Shown here one piece after another: positions 18,870-27,639 of a stretch of DNA of 64,000 nucleotides (position 1 is its first letter; every line of letters begins with the position of its first letter). Origin of the DNA: Taibaiella helva (lineage in GTDB: Bacteria > Bacteroidota > Bacteroidia > Chitinophagales > Chitinophagaceae). The DNA lies in NCBI RefSeq assembly GCF_003545695.1, contig NZ_QUZZ01000004.1:124001-188000 (forward strand), written 5' to 3'. Below the pieces are notes generated by a model. It saw only the letters and a program-made list of their open reading frames with translations. It did no database searches and had not been told where the DNA came from. Position numbers and translations under genes: made by a program.

Positions 18870-20588
18870 TTACTCAGTGTCTTTGCCATCCTGCATTTCT
18901 GCCTGCGCCTCCTCCATCGCCTTGCGGGTCTCCTCCTGCGCTTCCCTCATTGCCTTCCTAGTTTCTTCCCTGGCCTCTCTCAAAGCCTTGCGGGTCTCTC
19001 TCCGGGCTTCCTTCAGCGCCTCGCGTATTTCGTTACGGTCGACCTGGCTCATTTCAGCCTTCGCTTCGCTCATGGCCTGGGCCACTTCTGCCTTGGCCTC
19101 GTCCATATCCTTGCGTATCTCCGCCCAGTCGACATCTTTAGCCGATGCACCAGCTTTTTTCATAGCCTGATCCACGCTGGCCTGTATAGCATCCCAGTCT
19201 ACCTGTTTCATCGCATCGTCCACTTTCTGCTGAATATCGTTCCAGTTCACCGATTCGGTTGCCTTGCGGATGCTTTCATCTGTATTCTTCTGGATAGCGT
19301 CCCAGTCCACCGAGGCATTGACCTGCTCCATGGCCTGGCTTACCGACTGGTTGACGGTTTCGCCGATCTGCTTCCAATCCACTGCTTTCATTGCATCTTC
19401 AGCCAGGGCCATGGCGCTGGGCACAGCCTTCAGCGCTTCCGCCACTTCGGTGCTGTCACCGGCATGATAGGTATTGACCTTCCCATCCTCGTCAACAACG
19501 GTTATTTTGTTTTTTGAGTATGCCTTGGTCAACGATTTTTTAGACTTCTTTTCTTTGTTGTCCTGGCCGAACGCGGTAGCGAAGCAAGCCATAGCGGCCA
19601 GCAAAACGACGATCGTAACAGTTGCCAGTATTTTCTGTGATTTTTCTTTAGGCTGTTTCATAGCTGTCATTCTCTTTATACGGTTCAGTAATGAGTTTTT
19701 CTTGTTACCGGTAGCCTGCATCACAGCTGTGTAGCGGGCAAGGCGGTATTCTTCCAGGGCCAGCAAGGCCCGGGCATAGGGCAATGATTTCTGCGTGCTT
19801 TTTAAAACATAGTCGTCACAGCAGTGTTCACGTTCTTCGCGGATCACGGAACTGAGCCACCAGGTCACGGGATTGAAGAAGAGCAGGGTCTCCATGACCA
19901 TCTGCAGGATATTCCAGAGATAATCGTGGCGGCGGATGTGCGCCAGCTCGTGCAGCAATATAGCCTCGAGCTGCTGTGCGTCCAGCCGGGTGACCAGCGA
20001 CAGGGGCAGCAGGATCATGGGCTTCAGGTGCCCCAGCATCAGCGGTACCTGCACCTGCTGCGACAAGCCGAGCGTAACCGTCCTGCGGATACCCGTCTGT
20101 TCTTTCAATTCAAGGAAACGCTCCTGCAGCAAGCTTTCGGGAAGCATCACCTGGCGGCGCAGGTAGCGCACCTGCAACAGCTCGCGGATGAGCTTAAAGC
20201 TCAGGAGCAGCAGGCCCGAAGCATAGAGCAGCGCCAGCACCGGCGTGTACCGGCGAAACAAGGTGACATAGCTGATCAGCAGGCTATCCTGCCAGGATAC
20301 GGCGGTAACTGTGGCCGGCGGCTCAGGTGTGTGATACATTTGCATCGACAGCTCCTGTAAGGCCATAGACAGCCGCCATTCAGAAACAAAATCATAAAGG
20401 AAAAGACCGAAGAGCAACACGAGGGCACAGTAAGTGATCCGGTAGCGCAGCACCGCGCGGCGCTCCGAAATCATACCCAGGGCAGGCTTCAGCAGACAGA
20501 ACAAGAGCATACCCTGCCATATCGAATGCAGCACAGCCAGGCCCAACGCCTGCATCAACGGTTGTTGAAATCCGGCAATTCCATTCAT
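18870..20588 (-). CDS. BlaR1-like M56 membrane metallopeptidase with repetitive helical tail
   Basis: A 572-residue sensor-protease partner of the upstream BlaI-type repressor. Hydrophobic segments occupy residues about 15-35, 50-67, 105-135, and 318-337. The zinc site HELAHIRRH is at 213-221 and REEREHCCDDYVL at 250-262, typical of the M56 family. Classical BlaR1 ends in a periplasmic penicillin-binding domain; here residues 380-572 instead carry repeated VDW-x-x-I units (near 403, 428, 464 and 487) and a charged run of REAREETRKAM-type 11-residue repeats. The signal sensed is therefore probably not a beta-lactam acylation. It lies 51 bases after the repressor gene. Confidence 0.87.
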   Translation of the reverse strand: MNGIAGFQQPLMQALGLAVLHSIWQGMLLFCLLKPALGMISERRAVLRYRITYCALVLLFGLFLYDFVSEWRLSMALQELSMQMYHTPEPPATVTAVSWQDSLLISYVTLFRRYTPVLALLYASGLLLLSFKLIRELLQVRYLRRQVMLPESLLQERFLELKEQTGIRRTVTLGLSQQVQVPLMLGHLKPMILLPLSLVTRLDAQQLEAILLHELAHIRRHDYLWNILQMVMETLLFFNPVTWWLSSVIREEREHCCDDYVLKSTQKSLPYARALLALEEYRLARYTAVMQATGNKKNSLLNRIKRMTAMKQPKEKSQKILATVTIVVLLAAMACFATAFGQDNKEKKSKKSLTKAYSKNKITVVDEDGKVNTYHAGDSTEVAEALKAVPSAMALAEDAMKAVDWKQIGETVNQSVSQAMEQVNASVDWDAIQKNTDESIRKATESVNWNDIQQKVDDAMKQVDWDAIQASVDQAMKKAGASAKDVDWAEIRKDMDEAKAEVAQAMSEAKAEMSQVDRNEIREALKEARRETRKALREAREETRKAMREAQEETRKAMEEAQAEMQDGKDTE

Positions 20589-20639
20589 GATCTATTGGTT
20601 TGAGGATAATGAAATTCAAGGTTCGGACTTGCCCCGGAG

Positions 20640-21008
20640 CTATTCCAGCGTCTTCAGGTATTCCCTGATCGCTTCGATCTCCTCGGGCGAAGATTTGTGA
20701 TGACCTAAAGCTTGCATCACCAGCTGGGAGGCCGAGCCGCTGAATACATTGTCGATCATACGCTGCAGCATCTGACCCTGAGCTTCCTCACGTTCGATTG
20801 TCGCCGTGTACACATGCGACTTCCCGGATGCTTCACGTTCAAGCAATCCTTTTTCGTACATGATCTGCATCAGTTTCAATGTAGTCGTATAGCCCGATTG
20901 TTTCTGGGTTTCCAGAACTTCGTGCACGTCCCTTACGGTAGCCTGTCCCTTGTCCCAGATCACATTGAGGATCTCCAGCTCGCTTTCTGTAGGCTTAATG
21001 TTCTTCAT
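20640..21008 (-). CDS. BlaI/MecI-family transcriptional repressor
   Basis: A 122-residue winged-helix repressor: PTESELEILNVIWDKGQATVRDVHEVLETQKQSGYTTTLKLMQIMYEKGLLERE is the family DNA-binding domain, with a C-terminal dimerisation helix. In the known systems the repressor is cleaved after the M56 partner is activated. I chose the ATG giving MKNIKPTE; an in-frame ATG 15 bases upstream exists. Two operator-like palindromes sit just upstream (21025-21040 and 21048-21063) around the promoter, which indicates self-regulation of this two-gene operon. Confidence 0.92.
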   Translation of the reverse strand: MKNIKPTESELEILNVIWDKGQATVRDVHEVLETQKQSGYTTTLKLMQIMYEKGLLEREASGKSHVYTATIEREEAQGQMLQRMIDNVFSGSASQLVMQALGHHKSSPEEIEAIREYLKTLE

Positions 21009-21024
21009 CACTTTTGATTTCAAT

Positions 21025-21063
21025 TACGAATATATTCGTAGCAAATGTACGACACTTTTCGTA
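21025..21063 (-). promoter_or_regulatory. Tandem BlaI-type operators around a -7 promoter element
   Basis: A perfect 16-bp palindrome TACGAATATATTCGTA (21025-21040) and a second imperfect one TACGACACTTTTCGTA (21048-21063) lie 7 bases apart. On the minus strand TACATTTG (TAnnTTTG) occupies 21042-21049, between and slightly overlapping them. Repressor bound here would block the promoter of the repressor/M56 operon. Confidence 0.75.
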
Positions 21064-21337
21064 ATGACAAAATTTTTCTTGCTTTTTTTCTAAAAAGTTT
21101 CCCGGAGGGATAAAACCAGAATACAAAAGCGACTGTCATCCCGAGGTCTCCGAAGGAACCGAAGGATCACTATTTTTTCCTCATCAGGAAGTCAAGACTT
21201 TAAATTTTCACTCGCCGAGAGAAAGATACACATCACCCTCGCTGTGATCTTAATGCGCAATACGAGCGGCAACCAGAGCACAAAAAGGAAGCCAGGCTCA
21301 TGGCCTGGCTTCAGCTATATTTTGTCCATTGCTGGTC
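21064..21337. other. Intergenic region with a possible dispersed-repeat fragment
   Basis: No gene seen. It contains GTCATCCCGAGGTCTCCGAA followed by GGAACCGAAGGATC, which resembles short repeats scattered through many Bacteroidota genomes, and the serine hydrolase terminator at its right end. Confidence 0.35.
21288..21312 (-). terminator. Terminator of the serine hydrolase gene
   Basis: A 10-bp stem (GAAGCCAGGC/GCCTGGCTTC) with a 5-base loop, followed in minus-strand direction by a short U tract. Confidence 0.65.
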
Positions 21338-22564
21338 TTATTCTTCCTTCGGACTACCGCTCTCTTCCCATTCGATACCGGAATGCTCGCTGGTATTCTT
21401 AACAATGCTGTAGATCGATTTGGCATGCCCGTATATCTTGCTGTTGTATTTATTGCCCAGCACAATAATGGTAAAATTATCTTTCACGAAGCGGTAGAAT
21501 ACGGTATTGTTGCCGTGCCACCAGCCGTTGTGATAAATGATCTTGTAGCCGTCGGGAAAGTTGAGCATGCGCCAGCCGTAGCCATAGTTCTTGATGCCCG
21601 GCCTTTCATTGGAATAGCCGGTATAAGCCATACGCAATGTTTTTTCGTTCAGCAGCGTATGGTTGTAAAATGACTGGTCCCAGCGGTACATATCCTCCAC
21701 CGTACTGTAAATACCCTTGTCGCCATACACACCGTCTTCGTTGGTTTCTTTATACACCGACCAGTTGTACTGGTAGCTTTGGGTAATCATATCATTGTAA
21801 CGCCCACGCTCAGCAGGATCATATACAAAAGTATGCTTCATCCCCAGGGGCTCGAAAATGAACTCTTTCATGAACTGCTTGTAGGGCATTTTGGCTACCT
21901 CTTCGATAACCCGCGCCAGCATGGCGAAATTGGTGTTGCTGTATTCAAAGCGCGTATTGGGCCGGGCATTGAGGCGGGGTTGGTATTTGGCAAAGATCTG
22001 CAGCAGGTCTTCGTTGTACATCGGTGCATCGCTTTTCCAGTAACGGTTACCCATTTTGGTATAATCGGGCAGGCCGCTGCGCTGGCACAGCAGCATAGCG
22101 ATGGTAATGTCGGGATAGGGAAAGTCTTTCAGGTATTTCTGCACCGGCTGGTTGATATCGAGGTAGCGGTTCTGGTGCAGCCACAGTACAGCAGTAGCGG
22201 TAAAAGGCTTTGAAGTAGAGGCCAGCTGGCTGGGATTCTGCGCGCATAGCTGGGTACCTTCTGCACGGTTGCAATAACCGAAGTAGCGTTCGTAAAGGAT
22301 CTTGCCTTTGTAGCCCACCAGCACGCTGCCATTGAAGCCCGCCCCTACTTCCCGGCGGTAGAAAGAATCCAGGCGGCGGATCAGGGTCTGCCCTTCCTCC
22401 GAGCTGGTGTCGGCAAAGCCAAGCTTTATGGTTGAAAATGCGTTATCCGGCGGGCTGAGCGCGGGGCTGGCCTGGGCATTCTGCTCGGAAACCGTCTGAC
22501 AGGCAACAAAAAAGAAACAAAAGGATAATAGAAAAAAGGGTACCCTGAAAAAAGCTCTGATCAT
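21338..22564 (-). CDS. Class C beta-lactamase-like serine hydrolase lipoprotein
   Basis: About 408 residues with a lipoprotein signal (MIRAFFRVPFFLLSFCFFFVAC). The penicillin-binding fold is shown by the SxxK motif in LASTSKPFTA, the YxN-type YSNTNFAML and a late HNGWWHG segment in the place of KTG. Proteins of this group are usually peptidases or esterases acting in the periplasm rather than resistance enzymes. The ATG at 22564 is chosen because it opens the lipoprotein signal; the frame is open 51 bases more. A TAnnTTTG element at 22605-22612 supports this start. Confidence 0.85.
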   Translation of the reverse strand: MIRAFFRVPFFLLSFCFFFVACQTVSEQNAQASPALSPPDNAFSTIKLGFADTSSEEGQTLIRRLDSFYRREVGAGFNGSVLVGYKGKILYERYFGYCNRAEGTQLCAQNPSQLASTSKPFTATAVLWLHQNRYLDINQPVQKYLKDFPYPDITIAMLLCQRSGLPDYTKMGNRYWKSDAPMYNEDLLQIFAKYQPRLNARPNTRFEYSNTNFAMLARVIEEVAKMPYKQFMKEFIFEPLGMKHTFVYDPAERGRYNDMITQSYQYNWSVYKETNEDGVYGDKGIYSTVEDMYRWDQSFYNHTLLNEKTLRMAYTGYSNERPGIKNYGYGWRMLNFPDGYKIIYHNGWWHGNNTVFYRFVKDNFTIIVLGNKYNSKIYGHAKSIYSIVKNTSEHSGIEWEESGSPKEE

Positions 22565-22604
22565 GATAAGCAAAAAATAACCCGTAAATGTAACGCCGAA
22601 GCGG

Positions 22605-22612
22605 CAAAGGTA
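22605..22612 (-). promoter_or_regulatory. Bacteroidota -7 element (TACCTTTG)
   Basis: On the minus strand TACCTTTG, 41 bases before the serine hydrolase start, overlapping nothing but lying 5 bases beyond the stop of the ACP-phosphodiesterase-like gene. Confidence 0.5.
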
Positions 22613-22616
22613 CAAG

Positions 22617-23219
22617 CTATAACCCTGGGGATATCCCGTTTAACTCATTTTTGACATATACGGAAACGTCATCCATAAAGTCGAAGTAGTATTGGTTGAG
22701 CTCGTAATAATGGCCGACCAGTATCTCGTAAGCTTTATCGCTGCTCTCGATATATTGCGCCCTGCGGGCAAGTCCTCTGAAGGCATTTTGCATGCCCTTC
22801 AGGGTACGGTAGCTGTACAGCCAGTTGTCGCTGACCATGTATGGGAGCATCCGTCTGAAGCCTTCGGGCAGCAGCTCCCCGTATTGTTGCAGGGTTTCAT
22901 ATACTTCGCGGGCAAAATCGAAGAGGTCCTTTTCCCTGGCGAAGTAATGTGGATCGTTGGCCAGGAAGTGATCGTAAAGACTGTCGACAAAAGCGCCTGA
23001 ATAAAGCCTGTAGTCGGGACGGAACAGGTTCTTTGCCTTCAAGGTAGCAGGATGTGCATCGGCAAAGCTATCGATCTTGCGGTGCAGCAGCAGGCCCTGC
23101 CTGATGCCTTCGGGAAAATTGTCCAGCGCCTTCGATCCTTTCACGAAATCGCCGATCATATTGCCGGCCAGGATTTCGGGATGCTTGAAAGATAGCAAGG
23201 CGTGTCCGAGGTAGTTCAA
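22617..23219 (-). CDS. Acyl-carrier-protein phosphodiesterase-like protein (DUF479)
   Basis: A 200-residue protein of the AcpH/DUF479 family, proposed to remove the 4'-phosphopantetheine arm from acyl carrier protein. Family motifs are MNYLGHALLS, AGNMIGDFVKG, GLLLHRKIDSFADAHP and FVDSLYDHFLA, whose His and Asp residues form an HD-like metal site. Length is normal. It is 29 bases downstream of the RDD protein gene on the same strand and ends just before the serine hydrolase promoter. Confidence 0.88.
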   Translation of the reverse strand: MNYLGHALLSFKHPEILAGNMIGDFVKGSKALDNFPEGIRQGLLLHRKIDSFADAHPATLKAKNLFRPDYRLYSGAFVDSLYDHFLANDPHYFAREKDLFDFAREVYETLQQYGELLPEGFRRMLPYMVSDNWLYSYRTLKGMQNAFRGLARRAQYIESSDKAYEILVGHYYELNQYYFDFMDDVSVYVKNELNGISPGL

Positions 23220-23247
23220 AATAGTTTCGTTTTAAAGATCATTGACA

Positions 23248-24075
23248 TCAATGCCTGTCGGCCTCGCCCTGGTGCTGCGTGAGGTAATTGTAATCTTTGA
23301 GCAGAGTACGGAGAAAATCAACAGGCTCGCTGTTCATCTTGATCTGCAGCACCTCTTCAATACGGTAGGCTACGCGATAGATATAATTTTCCGACTCCTT
23401 GCTCAGCTTATCCGTCAGCAGGTTTCGGATACCATTGATATCGCGGTCGGAAAGCTTAAGCACCTGCGGGTACTGCGGCTCATAGCCTTCGGCCTCTACC
23501 GCGACATAAATGGTTTCGGCGATATCCATGCGGTAACGCGTGTCCACCACCACCGTTCCTGCAGCCAGGTCGCCCAGACGCTGCGACTTGGACGATACGG
23601 CAATGCAGATAATATCAGGCAGCGCAGTAACGCCCAGCAGCATAGCAATCACCAGCAGAAAAAAGGGATTATAGGCCCATATCACCATGATCAGGAAATA
23701 GTTGGGCAGGCACAGGACCCAGCGCAGCAGCAGCTGCGACAAAGTAGCCGAAGCCCCTTCACGATTCATGACCTTGATGCCCAGCATCCATTTGCCAGGG
23801 CTTCTGCCATTCATGAATACTTCAAACAGCAGATGGTACAGCATCACCGGTATCGACACGCTACACAGCACCAGCACCGACTGGACATTGTCGCGGGTCT
23901 GCTCCCGCCAGGAGAAGTCCGTTATCAGGTTGGCATAAATAAAGAACAGCATGATATAGCAATAGATAAAGATCACCAGCAGGTCGATGAGCCAGGCGAA
24001 CATGCGCTTGTGGAAAGCGGCCAGGGAGAACTCCAGGTCGATATTGAAAGGGGTCGTTACCGTAAATAAAGCCAT
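23248..24075 (-). CDS. RDD family membrane protein
   Basis: A 275-residue protein with the RDD-domain pattern: KRMFAWLIDLLVIFIYCY (first helix with the Arg and Asp), a second and third hydrophobic segment, NGRSPGKWMLGIKVMN between helices, and LGDLAAGTVVVDTR at the end of the domain near residue 180. The C-terminal 90 residues are soluble and helical. Some RDD proteins transport ions, but most are uncharacterised. The ATG giving MALFTVTTPFN was chosen over one 48 bases upstream. It is followed closely by the DUF479 gene. Confidence 0.83.
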   Translation of the reverse strand: MALFTVTTPFNIDLEFSLAAFHKRMFAWLIDLLVIFIYCYIMLFFIYANLITDFSWREQTRDNVQSVLVLCSVSIPVMLYHLLFEVFMNGRSPGKWMLGIKVMNREGASATLSQLLLRWVLCLPNYFLIMVIWAYNPFFLLVIAMLLGVTALPDIICIAVSSKSQRLGDLAAGTVVVDTRYRMDIAETIYVAVEAEGYEPQYPQVLKLSDRDINGIRNLLTDKLSKESENYIYRVAYRIEEVLQIKMNSEPVDFLRTLLKDYNYLTQHQGEADRH

Positions 24076-24138
24076 GTAGCTGCTTGTTCGTGGAAGCGCC
24101 GCAGACGCTAAGGCCTGCGGCAACTGCCTGTTGAATCT

Positions 24139-26418
24139 TTATTTTGTGCATTTCACCTGCGCATCCATAACGGCCATGGCCACCATGCTGCAGATCTGCC
24201 GCACGCTGCTGCCCAGCTGCAGGATGTGCACCGGCTTCCTGAGGCCCAGCAATACAGGACCGATCACTTCAAAACCGCCTACTTCCATCAGCAGATTATA
24301 AGCAATATTACCAGCTGAAAGATTGGGGAAGATGAGGGTATTCACCTCGCCGTCGATCAGCGGGGAGAAGGGATAGCTGTCTTTCAGCACTTCCTTGTTG
24401 AAGGCCATGGAAGCCTGTATCTCGCCGTCTACTACCAGCCCCGGATCGGCCTGCTTTACCAGCTGCAAAGCCTCGCGCACCATGATCGCCTCGGGTGTGC
24501 GGCTGCTGCCGAAATTGGAATAGGACAGCATCGCCACACGTGGCTCGATATTAAACTGCCGTACTTCTTTAGCAGTAAGCATCGTGATATCGGCCAGCTC
24601 TTCGGCTGTAGGGTTCAGGTTCACCGTCGTATCTGCCAGGAACAGCGGGCCCTGCGGGCGAAGGATGATGTACATGCCTGCTACTTTTTTCACACCCTCT
24701 TCCATACCGATGATTTCCAGCGCAGGTCTTATCGTATCGGGGTAATTGCGGGTAAGGCCGCTGATCAGCGCATCAGCTTCGCCCGTCTCCACCATCATGC
24801 AGCCAAAATAGTTCCGCTCCTTCATGATCTTTTTGGCCTCGTAGATATTGAAGCCCCTGCGCTGCCGCTTTTCAAAGAAAAGCTCGCCGAAGCGATTCCG
24901 TTTCTCGATCATCTCATCGCTGCGGGGATCGATCACCTGTACGCCTTTCAGCTCGATATTATTTTCAAACAACAGTTGCTCGATCCTTTTCTCATTGCCC
25001 AGCAGTATCGGCATCGCAATGCCTTCGTCCTTCACGATCTGCGCGGCCTTCAGCACCTTTACATTATCAGCTTCGGCAAAGACCACACGGCGCGGATCTT
25101 TACGGGCCTTATTGTTGAGCACCCGTATGACATAATTATCGAGACCCAGGCGTGCCGCCAGCTCCTGCTCATACTTCTCCCAGTCTTCGATGGGCTGGCG
25201 GGCCACACCACTTTCGATAGCGGCCCTGGCCACTGCAGGCGCTACTCTTGTGAGCAGACGAGGATCGAGAGGCTTGGGAATAATATATTGCGGACCGAAG
25301 GAAAGGTTCTTCTCGCCATAAGCCATAGTAACCATATCGGGCACAGGCTCGCGGGTAAGCGCCGCCAGGGACCTTACGGCGGCCAGCTTCATTTCTTCAT
25401 TGATCTGCCGGGAACGTACGTCCAACGCGCCACGGAAGATAAAAGGAAAGCCCAGCACGTTGTTCACCTGGTTGGGATAGTCGCTGCGCCCCGTAGCCAT
25501 GATCACGTCGGGACGGGCGCCTACCGCATCTTCCCAGGTAATTTCGGGATCGGGATTGGCCATAGCAAACACCAGGGGCTGGGTAGCCATGGAACGCACC
25601 ATATCCTGCGTCAATACGCCGGCCTTGCTGAGCCCGATGAAGACATCGGCGCCTTTCATGGCTTCTTCCAGTGTATTGATGGGCGTATCGCGTACAAATT
25701 CCTGCTTCAACGCATCGAGGCCCGTGCGTGTAGTATTAAGTACTCCCTTGCTGTCGAGCATCAGTATATTTTCCTGGCGGGCGCCCAGGGCGACATAAAG
25801 CTTGGCACAGGCAATAGCCGCCGCGCCGGCCCCGTTCACGACGAAGGTTACCTCTTCGATCTTCTTGTTCACCAGCTCCAGCGCATTCAGCAGGGCCGCG
25901 GCCGATATGATCGCCGTACCGTGCTGGTCGTCGTGCATCACCGGTATGTTCAGCTCTTCTTTCAGTCGGCGCTCGATCTCAAAACATTCCGGCGCTTTGA
26001 TGTCTTCCAGGTTGATGCCGCCGAAAGTAGGCTCCAGCGCTTTTACGACCTGGATGAATTCTTCAACGCCTTTTGCATTCAGCTCGATGTCGAATACATC
26101 GATATCGGCAAATATTTTGAACAGGACCCCTTTTCCTTCCATCACCGGCTTGCCGGCTTCGGGGCCTATATCGCCCAGGCCCAGCACCGCGGTACCATTG
26201 CTGATCACCGCAACCAGGTTACCCTTGGCCGTATATTTATAAACATCTTCGGGATTGTCTTTAATCGCCAGGCAAGGCTCGGCTACACCGGGGGAATAAG
26301 CTAAGGAAAGGTCTCTCTGGGTTTTGGTATTCTTTGTGGGAACGACTTTTATTTTTCCCGGACGCCCCTGGCTGTGGTAATCCAGCGCATCCTGCGGGTT
26401 GATTTTACGATTGTTCAT
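24139..26418 (-). CDS. maeB: NADP-dependent malic enzyme fused to phosphotransacetylase-like domain
   Basis: A 759-residue fusion. The N-terminal malic-enzyme part (residues about 1-430) decarboxylates malate to pyruvate with [16 protein letters not shown], the [10 protein letters not shown] site, [14 protein letters not shown] for nucleotide binding and [10 protein letters not shown]. The C-terminal part (about 430-759) resembles phosphate acetyltransferase ([43 protein letters not shown]) and in MaeB proteins is mostly regulatory. The ATG giving [15 protein letters not shown] is the family start; 159 further open bases upstream have no coding look. Confidence 0.95.
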   Translation of the reverse strand: MNNRKINPQDALDYHSQGRPGKIKVVPTKNTKTQRDLSLAYSPGVAEPCLAIKDNPEDVYKYTAKGNLVAVISNGTAVLGLGDIGPEAGKPVMEGKGVLFKIFADIDVFDIELNAKGVEEFIQVVKALEPTFGGINLEDIKAPECFEIERRLKEELNIPVMHDDQHGTAIISAAALLNALELVNKKIEEVTFVVNGAGAAAIACAKLYVALGARQENILMLDSKGVLNTTRTGLDALKQEFVRDTPINTLEEAMKGADVFIGLSKAGVLTQDMVRSMATQPLVFAMANPDPEITWEDAVGARPDVIMATGRSDYPNQVNNVLGFPFIFRGALDVRSRQINEEMKLAAVRSLAALTREPVPDMVTMAYGEKNLSFGPQYIIPKPLDPRLLTRVAPAVARAAIESGVARQPIEDWEKYEQELAARLGLDNYVIRVLNNKARKDPRRVVFAEADNVKVLKAAQIVKDEGIAMPILLGNEKRIEQLLFENNIELKGVQVIDPRSDEMIEKRNRFGELFFEKRQRRGFNIYEAKKIMKERNYFGCMMVETGEADALISGLTRNYPDTIRPALEIIGMEEGVKKVAGMYIILRPQGPLFLADTTVNLNPTAEELADITMLTAKEVRQFNIEPRVAMLSYSNFGSSRTPEAIMVREALQLVKQADPGLVVDGEIQASMAFNKEVLKDSYPFSPLIDGEVNTLIFPNLSAGNIAYNLLMEVGGFEVIGPVLLGLRKPVHILQLGSSVRQICSMVAMAVMDAQVKCTK

Positions 26419-26776
26419 AAGAAGCAAATTTAACCAATTCGGGCACATTTCCATGACACCTGCAAGCCGGCCGGGCCGCGCTTTCAAACAGATATAACCA
26501 GCGGTAAAGAGGGCTTTACCGGCACCTGCTCCACCTGGCCTTTTTCCCAGGTTAAAAACCAATTCACATACAGACAATTATCTGTCACCATTTTACATAA
26601 CTATTTTTAAATAAATTCTATCTTCTTGCACCAGTGGTTTATCGTCTAAAGTTCAGCCAATATTTTTTTATTCAGAAAAAATGATTTTAACTTCGGTAAC
26701 GTTTTAGTAAAATCGGTTACCGGTAATACCAGGCCGGTAACGGGTGGTATTTTTCTAACGTCCAAACCAAAACAAT
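26419..26776. other. Divergent control region between maeB and the graspetide cluster
   Basis: No gene seen. A minus-strand TAAATTTG at 26425-26432 may serve maeB and would give a nearly leaderless message. Nearer the graspetide genes is the palindrome TTACCGGTAA (26717-26726) flanked by direct GGTAAC copies at 26695-26700 and 26736-26741, a possible operator for the cluster. Confidence 0.4.
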
Positions 26777-27016
26777 ATGAAAAAAGAACAAGGCCTCGCA
26801 AAACCTTTCTTTGCCGGATTTCTCGAAAACCAGCTGAAGAGGACAACCGAAACCGCCATCCAGGGCGGACAAACACTTAAGTTCCCTTCCGACCTGGAGG
26901 AAGCCCAGACCAACAAATATCCCAGCGATCAGGAAGATGCCACGACAACCAAACCGGCTGCAGATATTCGTCATACCGACAAATATCCTTCAGACGGCGA
27001 TGAAGACGGTATCTAA
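26777..27016 (+). CDS. Graspetide (microviridin-like) precursor peptide 1, three cores
   Basis: A 79-residue precursor. The leader motif PFFAGFLENQ (residues 10-19) matches the PFFARFLE helix that ATP-grasp ligases recognise in microviridins. A GG pair follows at 30-31. Three core units fit T-x-K-[Y/F]-P-S-D-x-[E/D]-[E/D]: TLKFPSDLEE (33-42), TNKYPSDQED (45-54) and TDKYPSDGDE (67-76). In microviridins Thr and Ser form esters with Asp and Glu, and Lys an amide with a later acidic residue; all required positions are present in each unit. The first core has Phe in place of Tyr. First of four precursor genes upstream of two ligases. Confidence 0.92.
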   Translation: MKKEQGLAKPFFAGFLENQLKRTTETAIQGGQTLKFPSDLEEAQTNKYPSDQEDATTTKPAADIRHTDKYPSDGDEDGI

Positions 27017-27072
27017 GCCTGCCCTATAAGCTTTAATGTTTCCTCTTTTCTCATCCACCAAATCAAACCCAA

Positions 27073-27306
27073 ATGAAAAAGAAGACGAACAGTTTGCACC
27101 AGCCTTTTTTTGCCTCTTTCCTTGAAAGCCAGGCCCGGCAATCTATTCAGGGTGGCGATGATCCTTCGCCGACAAGCGTGCTGGCGGATCAGCCGCAAAC
27201 CATGAAATATCCTTCCGACCAGGAAGACAATCCCAGCCCGACCAGCGTGATCAAAGATTCTGTACAAACCATGAAGGCGCCTTCCGATAACGACGAATGG
27301 ATGTAA
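27073..27306 (+). CDS. Graspetide precursor peptide 2, two cores
   Basis: A 77-residue precursor with leader motif PFFASFLESQ (residues 11-20), GG at 27-28, and two cores: TMKYPSDQED (43-52) and TMKAPSDNDE (66-75). The second has Ala where Tyr is nearly invariant, and ends with Trp-Met. The linker before each core is itself repeated as a DPSPTSV or NPSPTSV unit followed by about seven residues. It starts 56 bases after peptide 1, with CACCAAAT upstream of the ATG. Confidence 0.92.
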   Translation: MKKKTNSLHQPFFASFLESQARQSIQGGDDPSPTSVLADQPQTMKYPSDQEDNPSPTSVIKDSVQTMKAPSDNDEWM

Positions 27307-27346
27307 GTAGCATTGCTTATCTCACCAAACACCAAACACAACCGTT

Positions 27347-27580
27347 ATGAAAAAGAGCACCGGCCTGCAAAGGCCCTTCTTCGCTGCTTTCCTCGAAAAT
27401 CAAATGGGGAAAGATTCTTCCCTGGGCATCCAGGGCGGTGGCGATCCTTCACCCACCGATGTGATCACAGATCAGGCCCAGACCCAGAAATACCCCTCCG
27501 ACCAGGAAGACAATCCTACAGATAAAGAGAAGGACGACGATTATTCCAAGAAGTATCCTTCCGATTGGGAAGATGCCTGA
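27347..27580 (+). CDS. Graspetide precursor peptide 3, two cores
   Basis: A 77-residue precursor with leader motif PFFAAFLENQ (residues 10-19), a GGG at 30-32, and two cores: TQKYPSDQED (46-55) and SKKYPSDWED (67-76). The second core is closest to cyanobacterial microviridins (KYPSDWE) but uses Ser in place of the first Thr. Its first linker is the same DPSPTDV type as in peptide 2, while the second linker is highly acidic and charged. It starts 40 bases after peptide 2. Confidence 0.92.
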   Translation: MKKSTGLQRPFFAAFLENQMGKDSSLGIQGGGDPSPTDVITDQAQTQKYPSDQEDNPTDKEKDDDYSKKYPSDWEDA

Positions 27581-27639
27581 CAATAGCCAGTCCAAGGACT
27601 GTCCAACTGCTTTTTTAATCACCAAACCCATTCTTTTTT

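Noticed and set aside
24976-26304. 442-codon plus-strand open frame inside maeB
   Set aside because: Antisense shadow of the malic enzyme coding region; codon bias produces long open antisense frames in this genome.
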